From Cylindrotheca closterium (taxonomy: Eukaryota; Bacillariophyta; Bacillariophyceae; Bacillariales; Bacillariaceae): DNA of 64,000 bases. Position 1 is the stretch's first letter; each line of letters opens with the position of its first letter. Both the position numbers and the translations under genes were made by a program. The DNA is taken from contig CAKOGP040001914.1 of NCBI GenBank assembly GCA_933822405.4, forward strand, positions 62,001 through 126,000, in the 5' to 3' direction. The notes under the pieces are model-generated. The model saw only the letters and a list, made by a program, of their open reading frames with translations, was not told where the DNA came from and made no database searches. Positions 1 to 9,334 of this stretch are shown here, piece after piece.

Positions 1-448
1 GAATCAGTTGAAAGACCTGCAACAGAGACGATAACGACACAGACGCACAGCAAATAAGGCAATACTACAAACGCAGCTCGTAACTTATTCATCATCGTCA
101 AAATGAGAATACGGGTTTTCATCGGTCGAACTAGTCGACGTTTCGACAAATCAATTGTCAAAATGTATTGTAGCATAATATTCTGAAGGATGGTGAATGT
201 CCAACTGCGGGTTTGTATGCCTTCTCCATAGATTCCGAGTGGCATCTCTCGAAATATCGTTGATTGATGTGGACTATGATGAGAGCATTATGCCATTCTT
301 TAGCGGCACAATCCGTGGCAACTAAGCAATAGGGATTACTACAAATGAACCGCAATCAGCCAATCGCCTGCCTGTTGTCTCAGAATCTCTACCGGTACTA
401 TTACTACGCTTTGACTATATTTCCATTTCAGGCTGCAGAATGAAGGAT
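1..448. other. Unassigned left edge
   Basis: No supportable coding region is seen in these 448 bases. The short open frames lack recognisable motifs. The segment lies downstream of the minus-strand oxygenase gene and probably holds its 3' flank. Confidence 0.4.
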
Positions 449-2185
449 CTAAATTTCTTCTCGATCAAACTTTTCACTGTTCCTTGTTCGCGTCGACCAT
501 TCCGAATGAAAGGATCCATCAATGCTCAATTCAATTTGCTGTCCACTGAACCACGACGGCAATTTGTTTGGTCTACGACGTGCATAAGCTTGATCCATAT
601 TTTCCAAGTAAGGTTTGGTTTGATTTGCTGCAACGATCTGTTGAAAAAAGTGCGTGCTCAACAAATCTGCCAACATTGTCAAATGACTGTGGAATTGAAT
701 GAACAATCCACGAATATAAGTGGATTCACTCATCCAATCTCTTTCTTCCTCAACAGCCATCCAATCATCTTGGTTTGCCTTAAGTTTGGAGTTGGTATAG
801 ACTGCTGACGAATACCCCGTCTTGAATCGAACCGATGCCCAATTGAGTGAAAACCATGAGGCAAACCATGACAATCCAGTGGACTCGTTATCCTCACTCC
901 ATGGATCCACATTGTCTACACTCAAAAAGCCGATCAATAAATACCGGCGTCCCTTTTTCACTTGGACACCCTCGTGCAATATGGGACTACGAAAGAGTGT
1001 CATTTGACCAATTTGGGGCAACACATGAGCAAAGACTTCGTCAGGTTGTGGTTGGTACCGTGTGTTGCCCGTGTGATAATATTGATTGCGCCGATCATAG
1101 TAATTGGTACCCCCTCCGGTGAAGCCATCACTCAACAGAGCACTAAAGGTAACATCTCCATCGTCCGTATGCGGCTTCAAGGAAGCTTGTCGATCCCCAT
1201 CATATCGAATGACAAAGATATCATTGGCCCGAATGGATCCTTGTGGCACTCCATACAATCGTTCAATGGTGGGTGCGAGCCGGGCATTTAATTTCTCCTT
1301 GATCCATTGACGATCTGTTTTGGAAAAGGGGTCGGTAATGACATTCAGGTCGGTAGTGGAATAGAGTTTATGACGCTTCTTTTGCCAGCCAGCGGGTTCC
1401 GTCATCATCAAATCTCGATCCTTGATAGTGGTATTATCTCGTGCCTCCGAAGCAGCCTCGTAATTGCGTTGGGCGACTGTTTCTGCCATGTCTACCAAAA
1501 AATCGCATTCCTCTCTGGTGAACAGAGGAGCCTCAAACACGCCTCTTGTGGTATACCGATTATCAGGAGAGGCCACGATAATCATGTACAAGAAAGTAAC
1601 CATGAATCCAAGGATGCAAAGCATATTGGCCATTTCACTGACTTCTTTGACTATTGGTTCCTCTGATTCTTCTTTGTTTGCTTTCTTGGATGAGTGTTCT
1701 GGTGCTATGCTTGTCTTTTTCGATTTGCCATTTGGTTCTGTCTTGCTCTTCTTTTTTGTTGTTTCCACAATTTTGATGGTTTTCGTTCTCGTTGTGGTTC
1801 CATTTTTCTTTTGACTGACTGTAGTGTTTGAAGTACTGCTGCTGCACTTCTCTTTCTTCTTGCCTTCAGCAGCGGATGATGCTGGCGATGTCGCTAGCAT
1901 AATGGGAATTACCACCAGCCATCCCACAAAAGCAACAACAAGCTTGACCGCCAACATTATTCGGTCAAATTCATAGATGGGAAGGTGGATTGAAAGGAAT
2001 TCTTCACCAGCATAGTCGTAAGGGGCCATGGCTTTGGTATCTGTGCGACTTTCTTCTTTTTGAAGGCTTGAACAACAGGAGCTGCCAAGTGGTGGAGCAG
2101 TTATACTTTGTTCGTACTCGCTATAGCTTGGCACTCTCGAAGATTTGCCAGATGGCCTTCTCATTGAAGATGAGGAGTAGGCCAT
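449..2185 (-). CDS. Membrane-anchored 2OG-Fe(II) dioxygenase, prolyl 4-hydroxylase-like
   Basis: Intronless 578-aa protein. The C-terminal half (about 215-425) has the double-stranded beta-helix pattern of prolyl 4-hydroxylases: an H-x-D pair (H339, D341, in KPHTDDGDVTF), a distal His (H404, in ILHEGVQ) and, about nine residues on, the 2-oxoglutarate-binding basic residue (KKGRRYLL). These are the Fe(II) and co-substrate ligands, so the enzyme should be active. Two hydrophobic segments (about 76-98 and 186-205) flank a Lys/Ser/Thr-rich stretch, suggesting an ER or Golgi membrane protein with a lumenal catalytic domain. Family knowledge suggests hydroxylation of proline or another side chain in secretory proteins; the substrate is not knowable here. 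The start is the first ATG of the frame and is followed by a Ser-rich N-terminus. Confidence 0.85.
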   Translation of the reverse strand: MAYSSSSMRRPSGKSSRVPSYSEYEQSITAPPLGSSCCSSLQKEESRTDTKAMAPYDYAGEEFLSIHLPIYEFDRIMLAVKLVVAFVGWLVVIPIMLATSPASSAAEGKKKEKCSSSTSNTTVSQKKNGTTTRTKTIKIVETTKKKSKTEPNGKSKKTSIAPEHSSKKANKEESEEPIVKEVSEMANMLCILGFMVTFLYMIIVASPDNRYTTRGVFEAPLFTREECDFLVDMAETVAQRNYEAASEARDNTTIKDRDLMMTEPAGWQKKRHKLYSTTDLNVITDPFSKTDRQWIKEKLNARLAPTIERLYGVPQGSIRANDIFVIRYDGDRQASLKPHTDDGDVTFSALLSDGFTGGGTNYYDRRNQYYHTGNTRYQPQPDEVFAHVLPQIGQMTLFRSPILHEGVQVKKGRRYLLIGFLSVDNVDPWSEDNESTGLSWFASWFSLNWASVRFKTGYSSAVYTNSKLKANQDDWMAVEEERDWMSESTYIRGLFIQFHSHLTMLADLLSTHFFQQIVAANQTKPYLENMDQAYARRRPNKLPSWFSGQQIELSIDGSFHSEWSTRTRNSEKFDREEI

Positions 2186-3028
2186 GTCGGAGCTATGTTA
2201 GTCGCAATCTGTGCAGTTTTCCTACTTAGTGCCATTTCTGTGGAGCCGAGCTCACTGACGCAAAAACACGACAGAGAAAGCGCAAGTTCTTTCATGTTGG
2301 CGTTTGTTCGCCCAAAAGCAATTGATATTTTGTCAATTACTGCAAAGACGTTTGTGCTAGAGAATGCAATGATCCATCGACCGGTCCACTTCGGAGTGTA
2401 CACACCATGGGAATGAATGAATAGTCAAAGCGAGATAATTTGTACGATACAGTAGAGATAGAATAAAAGCACCTGGTACTGGTACTGTACTCTAATAGTA
2501 GTAAAAGGATATTCGAAAAATATGGTTTATGAAGCTTAGATGCCTCTATGTTGTTTGCTTGTGTAGTAGGATTTTGTATGATATATATATATGAGCAATG
2601 GGCTCCAAAATGCAGTGTACACAAAGCTTGAATCGTTCTTCTTCACTTGAAAGAGTAGTATTTCCTCGGAGTATGTACAGATGCAGAATATGTTCAGGTA
2701 TGCACTGTTTGGTTGGGAGATGAGGAATGAGGATGTTTTATATACAGCATCGCTCATAGGAATACTGATCTTGTAGTGGGAAACTTGATTCGTAGTGGTT
2801 CTTGTTCACAGTACAGAATATGTTCAGGTGTGTACTGTTTGGAAGATTGAGAGGCAGGAATGAGGATGTTTTATACAGGAATCGCTCATGTGAATACTGC
2901 TCTCGTTGGGGGAAGTCTTGGGGTTCATGGTTGTGCAGCCATTGTTTCTCGAATTGGTATGGGTATAGTTTGTGGGTGGTTATCTTGTATGTATGTAGTT
3001 GTTTGTTCTTGTAGTATGGTCAAAGTTC
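2186..3028. other. Intergenic region with an internal duplication
   Basis: No convincing gene. It holds a GGTACTGGTACTGTAC-type tract near 2471-2490 and an imperfect direct duplication (listed separately). Several short frames are open on both strands but have no recognisable content. Confidence 0.4.
2675..2905. repeat. Imperfect tandem duplication, two units of about 95 bp
   Basis: The segment around 2680-2765 recurs at about 2811-2900. Both copies share CAGAATATGTTCAGGT, then TACTGTTTGG, then GGAATGAGGATGTTTTATA, a CAGGAATCGCTCAT-like block and GAATACTG, with small indels between blocks. No coding role is apparent. Confidence 0.7.
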
Positions 3029-3415
3029 TCAGGAAGTCGTTGATATGGGCAAAGGAAGGGCAAGAGAAGCCAATCCAGACTTGATTTTTCGAGAACGAAC
3101 GAGTCTTCTTGAAGAGCGAGAATCACTTCTGGATCGCTTTCCTAGCGAACTCAGGGAGGAATCATCGCTGATTAGAGTATCCAAGCTTCGAAGACTTGAA
3201 TTGGAATCAAAATCGTCATCAGAGTCCCATTCAATAGAAGGGAAACTGTCAACGGAAGCGTCGACAAAAGTGAGGTCAAGGAGAGAAGAAGAAAGCATGA
3301 CATCAAAGCCTGATGCTCTGCCCTTTCTTCCGACCTTGGTTGCTTGAACAGTCCTCAAAGCATCTGTAGCTGGGCATGAAAGCATGCTGTATGAATCTAG
3401 TGTTTTCGATGTCAT
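3029..3415 (-). CDS. Small Ser/Asp-rich protein, unrecognised
   Basis: A 128-aa open frame. Residues about 40-110 alternate serine with acidic residues (for example WDSDDDFDSNSS and SDDSSLSSLGKRSRSDS) and a basic stretch follows (RLVRSRKIKSG). Such composition is seen in disordered regulatory proteins, and the RSRSDSRSS stretch resembles a phosphorylated SR-like patch. The overlapping plus-strand frame (3045-3347) is less protein-like. No domain was recognised and no function is proposed. The call rests on composition and length only. Confidence 0.35.
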   Translation of the reverse strand: MTSKTLDSYSMLSCPATDALRTVQATKVGRKGRASGFDVMLSSSLLDLTFVDASVDSFPSIEWDSDDDFDSNSSLRSLDTLISDDSSLSSLGKRSRSDSRSSRRLVRSRKIKSGLASLALPLPISTTS

Positions 3416-4347
3416 GTTGTGTTGTGTGTTGTGTGTTGGTTGATATGTTCAAAATTTATAAGTTTGTCGTGGGTTTTCAGAAGACGTTTGATGGGTTTCT
3501 TCTTGTTCGTGTTGTGTCGGATTCAATTTGTTACAAATCGGAATTTGCCCGAAGTCGATGGAATTTGAACAACGAAGAAAGCACGAAAAATATAGACACC
3601 AGTGCGTAAATTTTTGTCATCGTATTCTCGCAGAGACCTACTTCATCTCACTACGAGCTTTTGTATGCTAATAAAATCGAAGCTCGTGTCACAATGCAAC
3701 TCAAGTATGCAAAAAAACGCACCAAAATTGAACCTTTGGTGGCGTCCGTGTTGCTAAGTAGAATCCGCCCTGTCATCTCCAGTTTGCCCGAAAAGAAAAA
3801 ATGAGCAGAGTGATGGATCCCAGAAATCATGTGAGGAACAAGTTCTTTGGACGTCGTCTTCTCCCAAGTTCTTCAAAAACTGGAAAGAATATCGGTCGGA
3901 GGATCGTAGAAGCATTTACTTAAGGTAAATAGTCTCTTCGATTGTTCTTTTTCAGTCCATGACAGTGGCGCATAGCCCGACAACTCCCGCGGAGTGTTCG
4001 ACCCAAAAAATCTGCTCTGGATTGGGTATCTCTGGTCTCTGGTGTTGGAAGGGTCTCGCTAATTTTACTTTTAAGTAGTCTCGCTTGGGTAGCTGGAATG
4101 ATTTTTCTGCTCTGCAGTGTGGAACAACTGCTGCCAAGGCAGCTGGATCCATGATTCGAATGAATCAAATCAATGATCCTATGATCGCATTTTCTTCTGA
4201 TTTAGCAGGAGATACTGAAACAGTCCTCCTGACGTTCAGAAACGTCATCGACCGTCAACAACAATCACATTGACGCGGAATCGAATCAGTGCATTCCTTT
4301 GTAGCTCTCAAGAGCATTACATTTATACATTTATAAAACCGAACCTG
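3416..4347. other. Intergenic, nothing recognised
   Basis: About 0.9 kb between the Ser-rich frame and the histidine phosphatase. AT-rich, with no long open frame, repeat or RNA-like structure that I can support. The right part presumably contains the promoter of the phosphatase gene. Confidence 0.4.
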
Positions 4348-5199
4348 ATGACTGTGGGACATCGCAAGTTCTTTCTCCCGAGTCTTTTGCTCACCGCATG
4401 CAGCAATAGTATCGGTACCTGTCATGCCTTTTCCAGCACCACCAGCAACCTTCTTGCCCCAAAACGCTTGCTAGCGACGAGAACGACGACATGTTTGTTT
4501 TCATCCTCCACGATCAAACATGGTCCATCTCTTCCCGACCTCAAGCCCATGTCTAAACGTTTGTTTCTCGTGAGACATGGAGAAGTTGTGAATCCAGGTG
4601 GTGACCGACCAGTCTTTTACGGTGCCATGGACGTCCCCTTGTCCGAATTGGGCCAAGCGGAAGCACGAGGGGCAGGAGATTTTCTGCAAGAGTTTGATTT
4701 GGAATATGTGGTTTGCAGTCCACTGAAGCGAGCCATTTATGGAGCCGAACAAGTCTACGAACGACAGTCTTCAAAACCGAACGAGATTTTGATTCTAGAA
4801 GGATTCAAAGAGTTGGATCGAGGGACTTGGTGCGGCAAGACTCTTGGTGAGATTGGAGAAGAGACGATGGCTCGATTTGATGCGTGTGACGAAAGCGTAA
4901 CACCAGAAGGAGGAGAATCGTTTCCATTTTTGAAGCAGCGTGTTTTGGAAGCAAGAGATCAAGTCTTGGACAAGTTGCCCGCTGGAAAATCAGCTGCCGT
5001 TGTCAGCCATTTGCAAGTGACTCGAAGTTTGCTGAGCGAGGCAATGGGCATTCCCATTGAGAAAATGGTAGAGTTAAAGGTGGCCACTGCTAGCGTTTCC
5101 TGTGTTGACTATGACACCAAGACTGGGGAACAAACGGTTCACTTTCAGAGCTTCAAACCAGAAGTTGGTTTGGAAGCGAGTAAAGATGGAGCGAACTAG
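4348..5199 (+). CDS. Plastid-targeted histidine phosphatase (phosphoglycerate mutase superfamily)
   Basis: The catalytic RHGE motif follows a beta strand (LFLVRHGEVVN), then SPLKRA (second phosphate-binding Arg), a conserved Glu in ELDRGTWCG and the second catalytic His in VVSHLQVTRS. This is the complete set for the branch-1 histidine phosphatase fold (cobC/PGM-like). I start at 4348 rather than the upstream in-frame ATG at 4270, because from 4348 the protein opens with a hydrophobic signal peptide (FFLPSLLLTACSNSIGT) ending CHA|FSS. A Phe right after the cleavage site, followed by a Ser/Thr/Arg-rich stretch, is the bipartite pre-sequence of diatom plastid proteins. Product 283 aa, no intron. 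The substrate is unknown: phosphosugar and cofactor phosphatases share this fold. Confidence 0.85.
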   Translation: MTVGHRKFFLPSLLLTACSNSIGTCHAFSSTTSNLLAPKRLLATRTTTCLFSSSTIKHGPSLPDLKPMSKRLFLVRHGEVVNPGGDRPVFYGAMDVPLSELGQAEARGAGDFLQEFDLEYVVCSPLKRAIYGAEQVYERQSSKPNEILILEGFKELDRGTWCGKTLGEIGEETMARFDACDESVTPEGGESFPFLKQRVLEARDQVLDKLPAGKSAAVVSHLQVTRSLLSEAMGIPIEKMVELKVATASVSCVDYDTKTGEQTVHFQSFKPEVGLEASKDGAN

Positions 5200-5758
5200 T
5201 AGCTCTTTGCATATCTACACTAATGGACATAATAATCATGCTAACACTAATACTCTGCTAAGGTGTAAAAATACTGTAAATATCGATTGTTCTTCACGGC
5301 CAGACCCATTTACTTGGACCAGCCATATCTGTTAGTACCTAATATTTGCTGGATGAAAAGGTGGATCAGATTTCCATGGAGAAGCAAAATATTCCTTCAC
5401 CATATGGAATCTGAGCCAAAGCTGAACCAAACCCAAACGCGACTTTACATTGATGACCAATGCAAGTCCTTATTTTATACTTTCTATTTCTACAGCCTTG
5501 TGGCGTGCCTTTCTCAGTGCTCCAATAGCAGTAGCCGTTAGAATTCTGACTGTGGACAGACGACATGGTAGGTTTCTCTACGGTCGATGCACCCTTTGGC
5601 ATGACCATATCTTACAAAATGCCCAAATCTATCGATGACTTTGATTTCATTCCCGTTCATTCTCGCAAGTATCATTGTACGAACTGGAAATAGGCTGCTT
5701 GTGAATCCCACTAACTCACTTTCCTCATCATACATTCAATTAACCTTTCAACTGCATC
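5200..5758. other. Intergenic, upstream of NSF
   Basis: About 560 bases with no supportable gene. The last 100 bases before 5759 should carry the NSF promoter; a pyrimidine-rich stretch (TTTCAACTGCATC) directly precedes the ATG. Confidence 0.4.
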
Positions 5759-8020
5759 ATGAAATTGGCAGTAGGAAACCTTCCTTCCAATCGGCTGGCG
5801 TTGACGAACAGAGTTTACATCAGTGAACACAACCTCAGTCAAATTGCTCTCTATTATGAGAAAAACAATGTTCCGACGGGCAAGACCATGCTGGTCGACG
5901 TGAATGGCCATCCTTATCAAGTGGAAGCCAATTCTCAAGTGCCTGATGATCAAGTGGCCTTGAATGGTTTGCAGCGTCGGTATTTGCAGCTCTCCTTGAA
6001 CACTTCGGTCTCCATTGCTCCCTTTGTGCCATCGTCCAGCGTTGCCTTGGCCTCGTTGGTAATAACCGTGGATTTGCTAGCCAAGAAAAAGCCGGATCCA
6101 AAGGCCAAACCCAAGGAAATTGATACCAATCGTCTGGCCCAAACTGTCCTCTTAGTTCTAGAAGAACAAATGATGGAACCTGGCCGACTCATTGCCATTG
6201 ATTTTGAAGGTACCAAATTGGAATTGGGCGTCAAGCACATGGAAACCATCAAGGTTAGCAAAAAGAAGAAAAAGGAAAAGGGCAGCGATGAACCTGCGGA
6301 ATCTTGCAAACTAGGTCAACTCTTGGGACCTACAGCCATTTCCTTTACGAGAGCCGAGGGGGGCGCAGTGTTGGCATTCACGGGGGATTTCATTGCCGAT
6401 GGCGGAGGTGGCGGAGCTTCCAACTTGTTCACTGGTGACTTTGATTTTGCAAAGCTTGGAATTGGTGGTTTGGATGCCGAATTCAATCAAATTTTCCGTC
6501 GTGCCTTTGCCAGTCGTATTTGGCCAGCCCACATTATCAAGCAAATGGGCATCAATCACGTACGTGGTATGCTCTTGTTTGGACCACCAGGTTGTGGTAA
6601 GACATTGATTGCCCGACAAATTGGAAAGGCTTTGAACGCAAGAGAACCCAAGATTGTGAACGGGCCTGAAGTTCTGAACAAATATGTCGGTGGGTCGGAA
6701 GAGAAGATTCGTGAATTGTTTGCTGAAGCCGAAAAGGAACAAATCGAAATGGGGGACAATTCCATGTTGCACATTATCATCATGGACGAGATGGACGCTA
6801 TCTGTAAACAGAGAGGTAGCGTCAAAGATGGAACCGGTGTCTCGGATTCCGTCGTTAATCAGCTCTTGTCCAAGATTGATGGTGTGGACTCCTTGAACAA
6901 TATTCTACTGATTGGAATGACAAATCGTAAGGATATGATTGATGATGCTTTGCTGCGACCTGGTCGCTTGGAGGTTCACGTCGAGATTGGACTGCCCGAC
7001 GAGAAGGGAAGAACTCAAATTCTAAACATTCACACTCGCAACATGGCCAAGGCCAATCGCATCACTCCTGATGCTCTGGAAAAGCTTCCTCTCCTTGCCG
7101 AAAAGGCCAAGAACTTTTCGGGTGCCGAATTGGAAGGTTTGGTCAAGGCCGCTAGTTCTTACGCCTTGACCCGATGCGTTGATGTCAAGGATCTGACCAA
7201 GGCACCAGATCTCAAGAACCTCATGTTGCAGTACCAAGATTTCGAACGTGCTCTGGGTGACGTCGAACCCAAATTCGGAGCCAAGGCTACCGAGCTCAAG
7301 GCCTTTTACAGAAATGGATTTGTACCATATGGCGATAGTTTCGATCTTCTCATGGGGAACTTGGAGCGATTGGTGGAACAAGTTCGTGTCAGCGATCGAA
7401 CGCCACTGATGAGCGTCATGCTCAAGGGCCCAAACTTTTCCGGAAAGACTGCTATTGCCGCCAAGTTGGCTGTGGATTCTGGATTCCCATTTGTGAGAAT
7501 GATCTCTGCCGACGAGATGATTGGTTACGGAGATTCTTCCAAATGCCAACAAATTCACAAGGCTTTTATGGATTCCTACAAATCACCACTTTCTATTATA
7601 TTTATTGATGATATTGAACGTATCATCGACTATGTTCCAATTGGTCCAAGATTCAGCAATGCAGTCTTGCAAACACTATTGATTCTGCTCAAGAAGGTTC
7701 CTCCGGATGATGGACGTCGCCTCATGGTCATCGGAACGACATCGTGCCCAGAACTGTTGGAAGATTTGGGTCTTGTTTCTGCCTTTGGCGTGACACTGAC
7801 AGTACCTCTCTTGGAGGAACCCAAGGATGTCATTGAAGTCTTGAAGGTAGCCGCCAATATGGGCGAAAAGGAGGCCAAATCGATTGCAAAGGCCATTCGC
7901 GACAAGCCAATTGGTATCAAGAAGTTGCTGATGGTTGCCGAAATGGCCAAACAGGGATCAGAAGGCAGTCGGGTGGATGTCAGTATCTTTATGGAATGCC
8001 TTCACACTGTTGGGTACTAG
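5759..8020 (+). CDS. NSF: N-ethylmaleimide-sensitive factor (Sec18), SNARE-disassembly AAA+ ATPase
   Basis: Intronless 753-aa protein, the usual NSF length. Domain order: N-domain (1-200) that binds SNAP/SNARE, D1 AAA (about 240-500) with Walker A GPPGCGKT (about 274-281), Walker B IIIMDEMDA and sensor/arginine-finger region LLRPGRLEVHVEIGLPD, then D2 (about 530-750) with a variant Walker A GPNFSGKT (about 557) and Walker B IIFIDDIERI. The D2 ID-DIERI and following VPIGPRFSN are characteristic of NSF and separate it from Cdc48/p97. It acts on membranes with alpha-SNAP to take apart cis-SNARE complexes after vesicle fusion. All ATPase motifs look intact. The Lys/Glu-rich insert KKKKKEKGSDE in the N-domain is a lineage-specific loop. 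Confidence 0.97.
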   Translation: MKLAVGNLPSNRLALTNRVYISEHNLSQIALYYEKNNVPTGKTMLVDVNGHPYQVEANSQVPDDQVALNGLQRRYLQLSLNTSVSIAPFVPSSSVALASLVITVDLLAKKKPDPKAKPKEIDTNRLAQTVLLVLEEQMMEPGRLIAIDFEGTKLELGVKHMETIKVSKKKKKEKGSDEPAESCKLGQLLGPTAISFTRAEGGAVLAFTGDFIADGGGGGASNLFTGDFDFAKLGIGGLDAEFNQIFRRAFASRIWPAHIIKQMGINHVRGMLLFGPPGCGKTLIARQIGKALNAREPKIVNGPEVLNKYVGGSEEKIRELFAEAEKEQIEMGDNSMLHIIIMDEMDAICKQRGSVKDGTGVSDSVVNQLLSKIDGVDSLNNILLIGMTNRKDMIDDALLRPGRLEVHVEIGLPDEKGRTQILNIHTRNMAKANRITPDALEKLPLLAEKAKNFSGAELEGLVKAASSYALTRCVDVKDLTKAPDLKNLMLQYQDFERALGDVEPKFGAKATELKAFYRNGFVPYGDSFDLLMGNLERLVEQVRVSDRTPLMSVMLKGPNFSGKTAIAAKLAVDSGFPFVRMISADEMIGYGDSSKCQQIHKAFMDSYKSPLSIIFIDDIERIIDYVPIGPRFSNAVLQTLLILLKKVPPDDGRRLMVIGTTSCPELLEDLGLVSAFGVTLTVPLLEEPKDVIEVLKVAANMGEKEAKSIAKAIRDKPIGIKKLLMVAEMAKQGSEGSRVDVSIFMECLHTVGY

Positions 8021-8091
8021 GCTTTTAAATCATTTAGAATGTTCTTGACTTTGTACCCGCACAAGCGAGTGAATCAATCACTCGTCACTAG

Positions 8092-9147
8092 CTAGTACAT
8101 AAATCTTGATTCTCTATCGTCTCGGGACACGTCGTTATTGTCTTCACGGATAGTGGAATCGATCGAAAATAGCTTCACCTTCCATTGCAAACTTTGGTAG
8201 GTGGGAGGAATCCGGAAGGAATCTCTGGCACGCTTGCCATAGGCCAAGACTGGTGGGATTTGCAATTGTCGGCCTTCCCCCGGACACATGTCATACAAGC
8301 CTTGATCCACGCCTGGAATCATGTCGCCACTGCCCAGGACTACTTGGTAGGGTCGACCCGTTCCTCGAAAGTCACTAGCATCGTACAGTTTGGTGGTGCC
8401 ATCGGCATCCACATAAAAAGCCTCGTAGATCAGTTCCAGGACGTCACCTCGTCGCGATCGAATGGCACAGGGACTGGATACTTTTTGGGTGGTTGTGATG
8501 GAAAAGGAAGGAGGAGCAGCATTTCCCTGCGCTAAATTGTTTGATGGCGGAGAGTCTGTTTGTCGTGCCAAGTTCAAGGCATCCTTGGGTGTCACCATGG
8601 TACCACCCAAGTCGTCAAAGGCGTCTCCTCCTGCGGCCAAATTCAGGAATTCCAAATCAATGGGATACGGACCATTCTTGATCCGTTGCGTCACTTGTAA
8701 TGATGAATCATAGCCCTGTAGAACCATTCCTTCTCGAATCTTTTGATTGTTCTTGTTGGGCCTCACAACCTGTTGGACCACCACAATTGGCTTTCCACGA
8801 AGGACCGAGTCAACAATTTGCAAACCCAACGAATCTCCAGCTTGCAACCGTATAGTAGTAATCATTCTGGGATCATCTTCGGCAAAGGTCACCATAGGAG
8901 ATAGTATCATGGTCAAAATGGAGGATTGCATTAACGTCCGACGATCCATTACTCTCGAAAGAGATGATTGTGGTGATGTCATCACATCAGCACGATTGGA
9001 TGCATCGTTGGAAATGGAACGAGAGAAACTGTTAGGCTTTTGGAATGGAAGATTCAGTCCCCACGATACCGAAAAAAGGCAACCAAGTACAAAGACACCG
9101 AAAAAGGAGCGGTGGAACATGAACAAATATAGGAGGTTGACGAGCAT
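8092..9147 (-). CDS. FKBP-type peptidyl-prolyl isomerase, probable thylakoid lumen, with PDZ-like segment
   Basis: 351 aa, no intron. An N-terminal signal peptide (FFGVFVLGCLFSVSWG) is followed by a transit-like region. A second signal with twin arginines follows (DRRTLMQSS, hydrophobic ILTMILSP, then TFAED), the layout of Tat substrates sent to the thylakoid lumen. Residues about 95-150 (GDSLGLQIV, VVVQQVV, GMVLQGYDS) resemble a PDZ fold. The C-terminal part (about 230-330) is an FKBP domain: GDVLELIYEAFY, LYDASDFRGTG, VVLGSGDMIPGVDQGL, LQIPPVLAYG and the closing strand WKVKLFSID. The active-site Trp of FKBP12 is replaced (PGVDQGL), as in many lumenal FKBPs, so isomerase activity may be weak. 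The role is likely folding or assembly of photosynthetic complexes. It is tail-to-tail with NSF, only 71 bp apart. Confidence 0.82.
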   Translation of the reverse strand: MLVNLLYLFMFHRSFFGVFVLGCLFSVSWGLNLPFQKPNSFSRSISNDASNRADVMTSPQSSLSRVMDRRTLMQSSILTMILSPMVTFAEDDPRMITTIRLQAGDSLGLQIVDSVLRGKPIVVVQQVVRPNKNNQKIREGMVLQGYDSSLQVTQRIKNGPYPIDLEFLNLAAGGDAFDDLGGTMVTPKDALNLARQTDSPPSNNLAQGNAAPPSFSITTTQKVSSPCAIRSRRGDVLELIYEAFYVDADGTTKLYDASDFRGTGRPYQVVLGSGDMIPGVDQGLYDMCPGEGRQLQIPPVLAYGKRARDSFRIPPTYQSLQWKVKLFSIDSTIREDNNDVSRDDRESRFMY

Positions 9148-9334
9148 TGGAGATGCTGCGTGATAGTATAGATTAGAGATGATGTCAGGAAGATTTTTGG
9201 AAGATTTTTGCTGTTTGAATCGATCTAGTCGAACTCTGAAGCATTTTTTGTTTGTTAGTTTGACCGCATTGCGTCAAGCAATGTCATTTGCTGCTCCTAC
9301 AGTCTGAATAAGTTACGGCGCAGTCCAAAACGGA

